NCBI GenBank assembly: GCA_016208665.1
Contig: JACQXT010000168.1
Location: 1 to 5,413, forward strand
From: Chitinivibrionia bacterium
Lineage (GTDB): Bacteria > Krumholzibacteriota > Krumholzibacteriia > WVZY01
Direction of reading: 5' to 3'
Length of the DNA stretch: 5,413 nt
The position numbers and the translations under genes are program-made. The notes beneath the pieces are model-generated. The model saw nothing but the letters and a program-made list of their open reading frames with translations, made no database searches and was not told the origin of the DNA. Each line of letters starts with the position of its first letter. The first letter of the stretch is position 1. Positions 1 through 5,413 of this stretch are shown piece after piece.

Positions 1-66
1 TATCTTCTCGAAGTCCTCGGACACATGGGTGAATTCCTCGAGCTTCTGCAATGCGTGTGCCATGCG
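1..66 (-). pseudogene. In-frame continuation of the kinase gene beyond its TAG (3' part, cut by window edge)
   Basis: Directly after the TAG at 67-69 the same frame stays open to base 1 and encodes RMAHALQKLEEFTHVSEDFE followed by KI. Aligned with the upstream paralogue, the stretch before and after the stop matches RM..AL and an acidic helix that, in the paralogue, links GAF2 to the HD-GYP domain. The stop falls at the paralogue's Glu, so a single GAG to TAG change would explain it. An ATG lies one codon after the stop (61-63), so separate re-initiation is formally possible. By analogy the unseen remainder may encode an HD-GYP domain, but that is inference only. Confidence 0.6.
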
Positions 67-2664
67 CTAGACGAACATCTCGAGCAGCCCCTTATCCTCC
101 TCGTCGAACGTCCGCTTCTTGATCGGATTCGCCACGTTCACGACGCCCACGACTTCTCCCTGGATCTTGATCGGCACGGACAGGAACGACTTCGAATCGT
201 AGAGGTACTCGTTGTTGCACCGGTAGGTTCGCGGATCCTGTTCGATATCCTCGACCAGATAGGTCCTGCCCTCCGCGACGACCCGTCCCGATATGGAATC
301 GCCGAGCTTGACGCGGGCGTTCTCAACGATCTCCTCGTCGATACCGATGGCGCTTTCTATCTTCAGCTCGCTCTTCGACACGTCAAACAGCATGATCGAG
401 GCGCGTTTAACGACGAGCAGTTCGGCCACCATTTCGATGAGCAGCTCGAGGTACCGTTCCACCTCGAACCGGCGGACCGCGCCGCTCAAACCCGCCGTCT
501 GGTTTCTCACGACGACCTGCTTCTTCGGCAGAATCGCGATGAAGCGCGCGCCGCCGCCATGAACGTTCTCCACCCAAATCTTGCCGTCATGCCACTCCGC
601 TATGTTCTTGCACAGCGCGAGCCCGAGGCCCGATCCGCCGTGTTTGCGGGTGTTCGAATTGTCCACCTGATGGAAATGCTCGAAGATCTTTTCCATCTGG
701 TCGTCGGGAATGCCGTTCCCGTTGTCTTCAACGATTATCTTCGCGGAGATCGTCTCGTCCTCGAGCAGCACCCGCACCTGTCCCCGCTCGGGAGTGAATT
801 TTGCGGCGTTGTGGAGCAGGTTCATGCCGAGCTGTTTCATCATTTCGCTGTCGGCCCGGATGATCACGTCCTTCTCCGGCATCGCGAGGCCGATGCTGAT
901 ATTCTTTCTGCTGAAGCTGGGTTCAAGATCCTTGACGGCGTTCTCGAGGACGGTTTTCAGGCTGCACTGCACCCGTTCGAATTTCATCGCGCCCGATTCC
1001 ATTTTCGAGAAGTTGAGGATATCCTCGATGAGCGTCATCAGGCGGTTGCTCTCGTCGTCGATCACCCGTAAGAATTCCTTTATGATCTCCCTGTCCACGG
1101 TATCCGCGTTGTTGATCAGGGTTTCGCAGTACGCCTTGATCGACGTCAGCGGAGTCTTGAACTCGTGGGATATCGTGGAGACGAAATTGGATTTCATCTT
1201 GTTGAGGCTTTCAAGCTTCTCCGCGTACAGCTTCAGTTTCTCGTTCTTTTCCTCGAGCTCCGTGAAGAGATTCGCATTCTTGATCGCCGTTACGGCAAGC
1301 ATGGCAATGCTCTCGAGATTCTCGATGACGTCGGCAACCGGCATGTCGGTGGCTCTCGGGTTTTCGACGGAGAGATAGCCGAGAATCTTGTCTTCCTCGT
1401 CCTGCATGGGGACGATGAGCATGTCGATTTCCCGCCACGCATCGCCGCCTTCGAGCGTCTGATAGTCGCTGGCCGCATTCCCGCTCCAGGACGGGGTGTT
1501 CCTGATGAAGTAGCTCCTGCTGATCCGGACATGCGGTTCGATCATTTTGTTGAACTCCGATTTCGGAATTCGATAATTGGCGACGACCCCCTCCATTTCT
1601 TCCTTGACCCCGACATACGCCCGGGACTCGAAACTCTGCGTTTTTTCCATGAGCAGGCGGAGCACGACCGTTTCAAACCCGAGATTGTCGCGGACGAGCT
1701 CGACGATCCGCTGCAAGAGATCCCGCAGTTCCTGTTTCTTCTGGATCTCGAGCCCCACCTGCAGCGTGTTTTCGAGATTTTCGCTTCTGCGCATGAACTG
1801 TTTGGCCTGCGCCTTCAGCTTTTTGATGAGTTCGCTGTTGTCATCATGGATTTGCGAGCTGAGTTTGGTGAGCCTGCTCAACTCGTCCCTTGTTTCCACC
1901 GTTTTTTGGCGATTGACGATCGCGAGATGCCTGAAGAGCAGCCGCTGCTGCGTCCTCCGGACCAGCAGGCAGTGCAGGACGGCGAACAGAGCGGCGGTAT
2001 CGAGAAGCCGCGAGAGCATCGTCGGCGCGGCGCGTCCCGAAGCGGGAACGATGAGTGTCGCGTGAAACGCCGCCCATGCGAGGGCGAGCGCGATCATCGC
2101 GCCGATCACGGCCGCGCGCGCTTCGGTGCGCGAGCGCGCCACCGGGCGCACGCACATCCAGAGCAGCCGCCCGACAACGGATGCAAGCACGGCGGCGGCG
2201 AGATACGAGATCGAAAATGTCAACAACCCGGCGTACGCCAGGGCGGCATAGGCGCCCCCTCCGGCGGCGCCGGCTATCGCCCCGTGGGCGATGATATATG
2301 CGCCGCTGCGCATGGGGCTCGGCTCCGCGGGCGCTTGATCGAGTTCGACGGGATCCGGCTCCGCCGCGGCAATCCGCCTGCCCACGGCAACCGCGAACAG
2401 CGCGCCGAGCATATTGCATGCTCCCGCCGCCGCGAACCACGCGCCATCCGGCGTTTCCGCGGCGTTCGTTTCCGCGCGCACGGCGGCAAGCCTTCCAAGG
2501 TAGAAACACAGCGCGCCGGCGAACGAGGCGAACACGGACCTCGCCCGATCCGCCCGCCGCTCGTGCATGAGAACATACAGGAGTATCCCGAGGAAGACGC
2601 CGGAGAACACGAGATAATTCGCGCTCATGACGCCCGCAAACGGTATGTTTCGCATTGCTTCCAT
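67..2664 (-). CDS. Membrane sensor histidine kinase, GAF-HisKA-HATPase_c-GAF, open frame ended by TAG inside GAF2
   Basis: The 865-residue frame has about seven hydrophobic, Ala-rich segments (near residues 15-33, 44-63, 76-96, 121-148, 150-171, 183-206, 220-235), which place it in the inner membrane. A charged, coiled-coil-like linker follows (about 240-310). GAF1 is at about 313-465. HisKA has the H-box ISHEFKTPL with phospho-acceptor H500. HATPase_c shows an N-box (NLLHNAAKF, N619), G1 (VEDNGNGIP, D647), an F-box (IFEHF) and G2 (GGSGLGLAL). GAF2 starts at about 737. All kinase boxes look intact, so autophosphorylation is expected; no receiver domain is present, so the partner is elsewhere. 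The start is ATG 2664: an in-frame TGA at 2671-2673 excludes earlier starts, and Met4 is the only close alternative. The gene lies 19 nt behind the upstream paralogue. The oddity is the TAG at 67-69, which cuts the last GAF helix; the frame continues beyond it. The specific ligand is unknown. Confidence 0.9.
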   Translation of the reverse strand: MEAMRNIPFAGVMSANYLVFSGVFLGILLYVLMHERRADRARSVFASFAGALCFYLGRLAAVRAETNAAETPDGAWFAAAGACNMLGALFAVAVGRRIAAAEPDPVELDQAPAEPSPMRSGAYIIAHGAIAGAAGGGAYAALAYAGLLTFSISYLAAAVLASVVGRLLWMCVRPVARSRTEARAAVIGAMIALALAWAAFHATLIVPASGRAAPTMLSRLLDTAALFAVLHCLLVRRTQQRLLFRHLAIVNRQKTVETRDELSRLTKLSSQIHDDNSELIKKLKAQAKQFMRRSENLENTLQVGLEIQKKQELRDLLQRIVELVRDNLGFETVVLRLLMEKTQSFESRAYVGVKEEMEGVVANYRIPKSEFNKMIEPHVRISRSYFIRNTPSWSGNAASDYQTLEGGDAWREIDMLIVPMQDEEDKILGYLSVENPRATDMPVADVIENLESIAMLAVTAIKNANLFTELEEKNEKLKLYAEKLESLNKMKSNFVSTISHEFKTPLTSIKAYCETLINNADTVDREIIKEFLRVIDDESNRLMTLIEDILNFSKMESGAMKFERVQCSLKTVLENAVKDLEPSFSRKNISIGLAMPEKDVIIRADSEMMKQLGMNLLHNAAKFTPERGQVRVLLEDETISAKIIVEDNGNGIPDDQMEKIFEHFHQVDNSNTRKHGGSGLGLALCKNIAEWHDGKIWVENVHGGGARFIAILPKKQVVVRNQTAGLSGAVRRFEVERYLELLIEMVAELLVVKRASIMLFDVSKSELKIESAIGIDEEIVENARVKLGDSISGRVVAEGRTYLVEDIEQDPRTYRCNNEYLYDSKSFLSVPIKIQGEVVGVVNVANPIKKRTFDEEDKGLLEMFV

Positions 2665-2683
2665 CGTGCCTCATCGACCGCCG
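2665..2683 (-). promoter_or_regulatory. 19-nt intergenic gap with ribosome binding site of the downstream kinase
   Basis: Read on the minus strand, the upstream gene ends with TGA at 2684-2686. After 19 nt comes the ATG at 2662-2664. A GAGG motif (plus-strand 2669-2672) sits four bases before that ATG, a short but usable Shine-Dalgarno spacing. A second ATG three codons in (2653-2655) has GGA four bases ahead and would be an alternative start with little effect on the product. There is no room for a promoter or terminator hairpin, which supports co-transcription of the two kinases. Confidence 0.55.
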
Positions 2684-4687
2684 TCACGGCGACGTCGTTG
2701 CAACTTTCCCCCGCAGGCGTTTCTTCAGCCGCTTCGTCTCGACCGCCGCGAATCTTCCGTCTTCCCTGAGCACGTCGATGAACGCCTCGACGACGTTCCT
2801 GTCGAACTGCGTGCCCGAACAATCGATCAATTCTTCGACGGCTTCGTCGACGTCGAGTTTCTTCCGGTACGGCTTGTCGGATACCATCGATTGATACGCG
2901 TCGATCACGGCCAGGATGCGCGATCCGACCGGTATCTCCTCGCCCTTCAACCCCATCGGATACCCGCTGCCGTCCACGCATTCGTGATGGTACAGAATCA
3001 TATTGCTTGCCAGTTCCACGAACTCGAGCGGCCGCATGAGATCCGTGCCCGTTTTCGGGTGTTTCTGTATTTCCTCTTTATCCTCGGAGGACAGGTCCAG
3101 CGTCTTGTTGAGGATGTCGTCGCTGATCCGCGTCATGCCGATGTCGTGAACGCTGGCGACATACTGAATGACCTGCACTTCCTTTTCGCTCAAACCGAGG
3201 CGCCGCGACAGCCTGACCGTCAGGTCGATCAGCGTCTCGATGGACTTGGTCTTATCCTGGTGCTCCAGCATCTTCCGGAACGCCTCGATGGTGTCTTCGA
3301 GGAACGCATGCGAGTCGTCCTTTTGCCGCACGCGCTCCAGCGCGCGGGACATGCGCTCGCTGAACGATATCAGGAGATTCATGTCGTCCTGGTCGAATCG
3401 CTCTCCGGAGATCTTGTTGTTCACGTTGATCACGCCGACAACCTGCTTGTTCACAAACAGCGGCACGCTGAGGAGCGACATCGTTTCGTACTGCGGATTG
3501 TTCAGACTCGTGTAGACTTCGTTCCGCTCTATGTTGTCGATGAGAAGCGGCATGGCGCTCTGAGCGACTTTGCCCGCGATGCCCTCGCCGAGTTTGACGC
3601 GCGTTTGCTCCACGATCCAGTCTTCCAGCCCGTAGGACACTTTTATGAACAGTTCGGAGCGGTTCTTGTCGAGCAGCATGAGCGACACGATCTTCGCCGA
3701 GAGCATTTCAGCGATCATGCGAACGATCAGCTGCATCATTTCGTGCAGATCTTCCTTCGCGCTGACCAGTTCCGAGATGTAGCCGAGCAGGTCGTTGAAA
3801 CAGTGTTCCTTCGGCACCGTAAACGTGAAGGTGCTTCCCTTGTCTTCCTCGCTCTTGACCGCGATATAGCCTCCGTGCTGCTCGACGATGTTTTTCACGA
3901 TGGCGAGTCCCAAGCCGGCCCCGTCGTGCATGATCGATTTCTCGGACTTGACTCGGAAATACTTGTCGAAAATGCTTTCCAGCGCCTCTTCGGGTATGCC
4001 GATTCCCTCGTCCGCGATCGATACGGCGAGCTCTACCGCGCGCTCTTCCACGGAGATCCGGATCGTGGATTCGTCCGGAGAATACTTGATCGCGTTGTTG
4101 AGCAGGTTGATGAACACCTGTTTCATCAGATCCTCGTCGCCGTCGACATTGGGCAGGGCGTCGGGCACCAGCATTTGCACGTGCATGCACTTCGCATTGA
4201 GAGACGGCTGCAGCATTGAAACGACATCGGCCAGCAATTGCTCGATGCCGAAGGCTTTCCGCTGGAGCGGCCGCTCTCCGAATTCGATGCGCGAAATATC
4301 CAGGATGTCCCGCACGATGCGAATGAGCCTGTCGGTCTCCCGCCCGACGATATCCAGGAACTCCCGGCGCTTGGTAAAATGCGGATCATCCATGTGCACG
4401 AGCAGGGTTTCGACGTACGCCTTCATCGCGGTCAACGGCGTCTTGAGCTCATGCGAAACGTGGGAGCAAAAATCGGTCTTGAGCGCGTTTGCCTTCTCCA
4501 GGGTCTTGATCGTTTTCCGGTAATCGTTGATCTTGTTCTCGAGGGATTCGTAGAGCTTGCTCTTCTCGATCGCTACGGTCAGGTGATGGCTGAGGACCGC
4601 CAGCAGCCGCGTGTGGCGCGGGTCGAACTGTTTCGGCTCATAATCGCCCGCATAGAGCGCGCCGATCACGTGCGTGCCGGCGACCAT
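2684..4687 (-). CDS. C-terminal part of a broken sensor kinase: GAF1 remnant, HisKA-HATPase_c, GAF2, HD-GYP-type domain
   Basis: Counting from ATG 4687 there are 667 residues. Residues 1-45 are the end of a GAF domain; 31 further in-frame codons upstream (PLVIENADRD...IGYP, back to a TGA at 4781-4783) extend it, so this ATG is an artificial start. HisKA: SHELKTPL with acceptor H79. HATPase_c: N-box NLLNNAIKY (N198), G1 ADEGIGIP (D226), F-box IFDKYF, G2 GAGLGLAIV (about 256-264). GAF2 is at about 310-452. The HD-GYP-type domain is at about 476-640, with HD (H514, D515), H543, HHE (567-569), DGSGYP (572-577) and D596 in place. The first conserved His is Ser482, and the Lys of HDIGK is Met518. 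HD-GYP proteins hydrolyse cyclic di-GMP, but activity here is uncertain. There is no receiver domain between kinase and HD-GYP. The C-terminus is a basic tail. It is best read as one gene with the 4666-5413 piece. Confidence 0.88.
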   Translation of the reverse strand: MVAGTHVIGALYAGDYEPKQFDPRHTRLLAVLSHHLTVAIEKSKLYESLENKINDYRKTIKTLEKANALKTDFCSHVSHELKTPLTAMKAYVETLLVHMDDPHFTKRREFLDIVGRETDRLIRIVRDILDISRIEFGERPLQRKAFGIEQLLADVVSMLQPSLNAKCMHVQMLVPDALPNVDGDEDLMKQVFINLLNNAIKYSPDESTIRISVEERAVELAVSIADEGIGIPEEALESIFDKYFRVKSEKSIMHDGAGLGLAIVKNIVEQHGGYIAVKSEEDKGSTFTFTVPKEHCFNDLLGYISELVSAKEDLHEMMQLIVRMIAEMLSAKIVSLMLLDKNRSELFIKVSYGLEDWIVEQTRVKLGEGIAGKVAQSAMPLLIDNIERNEVYTSLNNPQYETMSLLSVPLFVNKQVVGVINVNNKISGERFDQDDMNLLISFSERMSRALERVRQKDDSHAFLEDTIEAFRKMLEHQDKTKSIETLIDLTVRLSRRLGLSEKEVQVIQYVASVHDIGMTRISDDILNKTLDLSSEDKEEIQKHPKTGTDLMRPLEFVELASNMILYHHECVDGSGYPMGLKGEEIPVGSRILAVIDAYQSMVSDKPYRKKLDVDEAVEELIDCSGTQFDRNVVEAFIDVLREDGRFAAVETKRLKKRLRGKVATTSP

Positions 4688-5413
4688 GGGATATCCGATG
4701 AGGGACTTGATTCCGTTCCGCGAGCAGAACTCGCTGCCGCGGGTCCGCCGGTCGCGATCCGCGTTCTCGATGACGAGCGGTCAAGGGAAATGACGGAATT
4801 GATGCCCATGCTGATGTCGACCAGCCTCGTGAGCTCCAATATCCGGTCTCCGTTCGCCCGCGTCCGCTCGGTGAGCGTGCTGAGCGTCCGCTGCAGGCGG
4901 TGGCGAAACGTATGCGATAGATACAGCATGAGCCCCAGGCTCGCGCTCAATACGAGCAGAGCCCCGATATAATAATGAGGATTGAGAAACATGCCGTCCG
5001 CAAACGGGTAGCAGTTGAAGTGGCGTATGAGCTGCGCGAGCTCGAGGTACCCCAGAAGCGCCGTGGCCGCCACCGCGGGAATCGCGAAGTACCGGATCGT
5101 GTTCCGCACCGAAACGAGGTTGATGGCGAAGAACAGCGGGATGATCAACATGAACAGGAATGGGCTCTGGACCGTCCCCGTGGCGTATATGAGCGCAAGC
5201 ACGACCGCCAGGTCGACGTAACTGGTGAACCAGAGCGTGGCTGTGTCGATCGTATGCCGCGCCCAGGACGCGCGCCGTCCGACCGCCGTCCACAGCGCAA
5301 CGGCATTATACTGGAGCACCGAGGCGGCGATGAACAGGACGAGGAGGTGCTCCGCCTTGCACTGCAGATTCGCGATCTGCTGGGCGCAGAACACGATGAT
5401 GAAGAATGCGAAC
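4666..5413 (-). CDS. N-terminal membrane part of the same broken sensor kinase (5' end outside window)
   Basis: The frame is open from the window edge. A GTG at 5392-5394 could serve as a start, but six further codons upstream (FAFFII) extend a hydrophobic segment, so the true start is probably outside. Counting from that GTG, membrane segments lie near residues 15-37, 54-73, 77-96, 99-123 and 139-160, giving about six in total with the edge one. The arrangement resembles the multi-span N-terminal sensors of many histidine kinases; I recognise no specific ligand-binding family. A charged helical linker follows (about 164-190), then LVDISMGINSVISL, the usual lead-in to a GAF domain. After residue 204-205 the frame becomes a Ser/Arg-rich, non-GAF-like tail ending at TGA 4666-4668. 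That tail (about 4666-4780) is out-of-frame GAF code, not a genuine C-terminus. The real continuation is in the frame that runs to 2684. Confidence 0.8.
   Translation of the reverse strand, partial: FAFFIIVFCAQQIANLQCKAEHLLVLFIAASVLQYNAVALWTAVGRRASWARHTIDTATLWFTSYVDLAVVLALIYATGTVQSPFLFMLIIPLFFAINLVSVRNTIRYFAIPAVAATALLGYLELAQLIRHFNCYPFADGMFLNPHYYIGALLVLSASLGLMLYLSHTFRHRLQRTLSTLTERTRANGDRILELTRLVDISMGINSVISLDRSSSRTRIATGGPAAASSARGTESSPSSDIPWSPART
4776..4790 (-). other. Frame break / probable out-of-frame deletion junction inside GAF1
   Basis: On the minus strand the codons AAT TCC GTC ATT TCC CTT read NSVISL, the entry helix of a GAF domain. Within one or two codons a different frame reads PLVIENADRD, a strand that normally lies about 65 residues later. 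In GAF2 of the same protein, 65 residues separate the equivalent points (EDL to PLLIDN). Simple insertion or removal of one base would restore the frame but leave the first half of the GAF fold missing. If a single deletion is responsible, its length must be 3n+1, near 190 nt. Whether it is real or an assembly error cannot be told from the sequence. Confidence 0.75.

Noticed and set aside
1844..2674. Minus-strand 276-codon frame starting MRHDGSNAKH, overlapping the start of the downstream kinase
   Set aside because: It overlaps the membrane region of the kinase in another frame and gives an Arg/Ala-rich sequence without a domain. The kinase frame has clear membrane segments and continues into GAF and kinase domains.
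2665..2683. Promoter or terminator between the two kinases
   Set aside because: Only 19 nt are available; no -10/-35 elements and no stem-loop with a T-run are present.
1165..4219. Long plus-strand open frames (534 codons at 1165-2769 and 530 codons at 2627-4219), also 25-1071 and 4238-4972
   Set aside because: They lie antisense to the well-supported kinase genes, and their translations have no recognisable domain. They are rich in His, Arg, Asp and Leu, as expected for the complement of GC-rich coding sequence with few stops.
4666..4780. Ser/Arg-rich C-terminal tail of the membrane protein (DRSSSRTRIATGG...) as a genuine end of a stand-alone membrane protein
   Set aside because: The same bases in another frame encode good GAF sequence that runs straight into the kinase, so the tail is out-of-frame translation.
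4768..4796. Repeated CGTCAT hexamer flanking the break as a deletion scar
   Set aside because: Slippage between direct repeats would leave one copy, not two, and a six-base repeat this close is easily chance.
4770..4800. Programmed ribosomal frameshift at the GAF junction
   Set aside because: There is no slippery heptamer with a clear downstream structure, and about 65 residues of the GAF core are missing, which a frameshift would not explain.

Overview
The window is filled by a minus-strand array of two tandem, membrane-anchored sensor histidine kinases. It ends inside a gene on both sides. Transcription runs from high to low coordinates. The only intergenic space is 19 nt (2665-2683), so the two genes are almost certainly one transcription unit. 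No promoter, terminator, RNA gene, IS, integrase, CRISPR or tRNA is visible. Codon usage favours G/C in third position, GC is moderate to high, and the proteins combine GAF, HisKA/HATPase and HD-GYP domains. This points to a free-living bacterium with complex signalling, probably Gram-negative (deltaproteobacterial-like, planctomycete-like or a candidate phylum). The sequence alone does not settle the phylum.

Upstream gene (5413 down to 2684): its N-terminus lies beyond the window edge. Reconstructed, it encodes about six membrane segments, a helical linker, a GAF domain, a HisKA/HATPase_c kinase core, a second GAF and a C-terminal HD-GYP-type domain. The reading frame is broken at about 4780. 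The N-terminal piece (membrane region plus linker) runs out of frame just where GAF1 begins. The C-terminal piece picks up in another frame about 65 residues further into the GAF fold. This fits an out-of-frame internal deletion of roughly 190 nt better than a one-base slip.

Downstream gene (2664 down to 67, continuing past the window start): it encodes about seven Ala-rich membrane segments, a coiled coil, GAF1, a HisKA/HATPase_c core and GAF2. The open frame stops at a TAG (67-69) in the middle of the last helix of GAF2. The same frame continues past the TAG to base 1, and the encoded residues still align with the upstream paralogue. The TAG is therefore most likely a nonsense mutation, a sequencing error or a recoded codon, not the ancestral end of the gene.

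Taken together, the proteins look like membrane sensors that autophosphorylate on a conserved His (signalling to a receiver protein encoded elsewhere). In the upstream gene at least, the kinase is fused to a c-di-GMP phosphodiesterase-like HD-GYP domain that lacks some canonical residues. The main points of interest are the two lesions in adjacent paralogues whose catalytic boxes are otherwise intact, the kinase/HD-GYP fusion without a receiver domain, and the unrelated sensor modules on otherwise collinear cytoplasmic parts.
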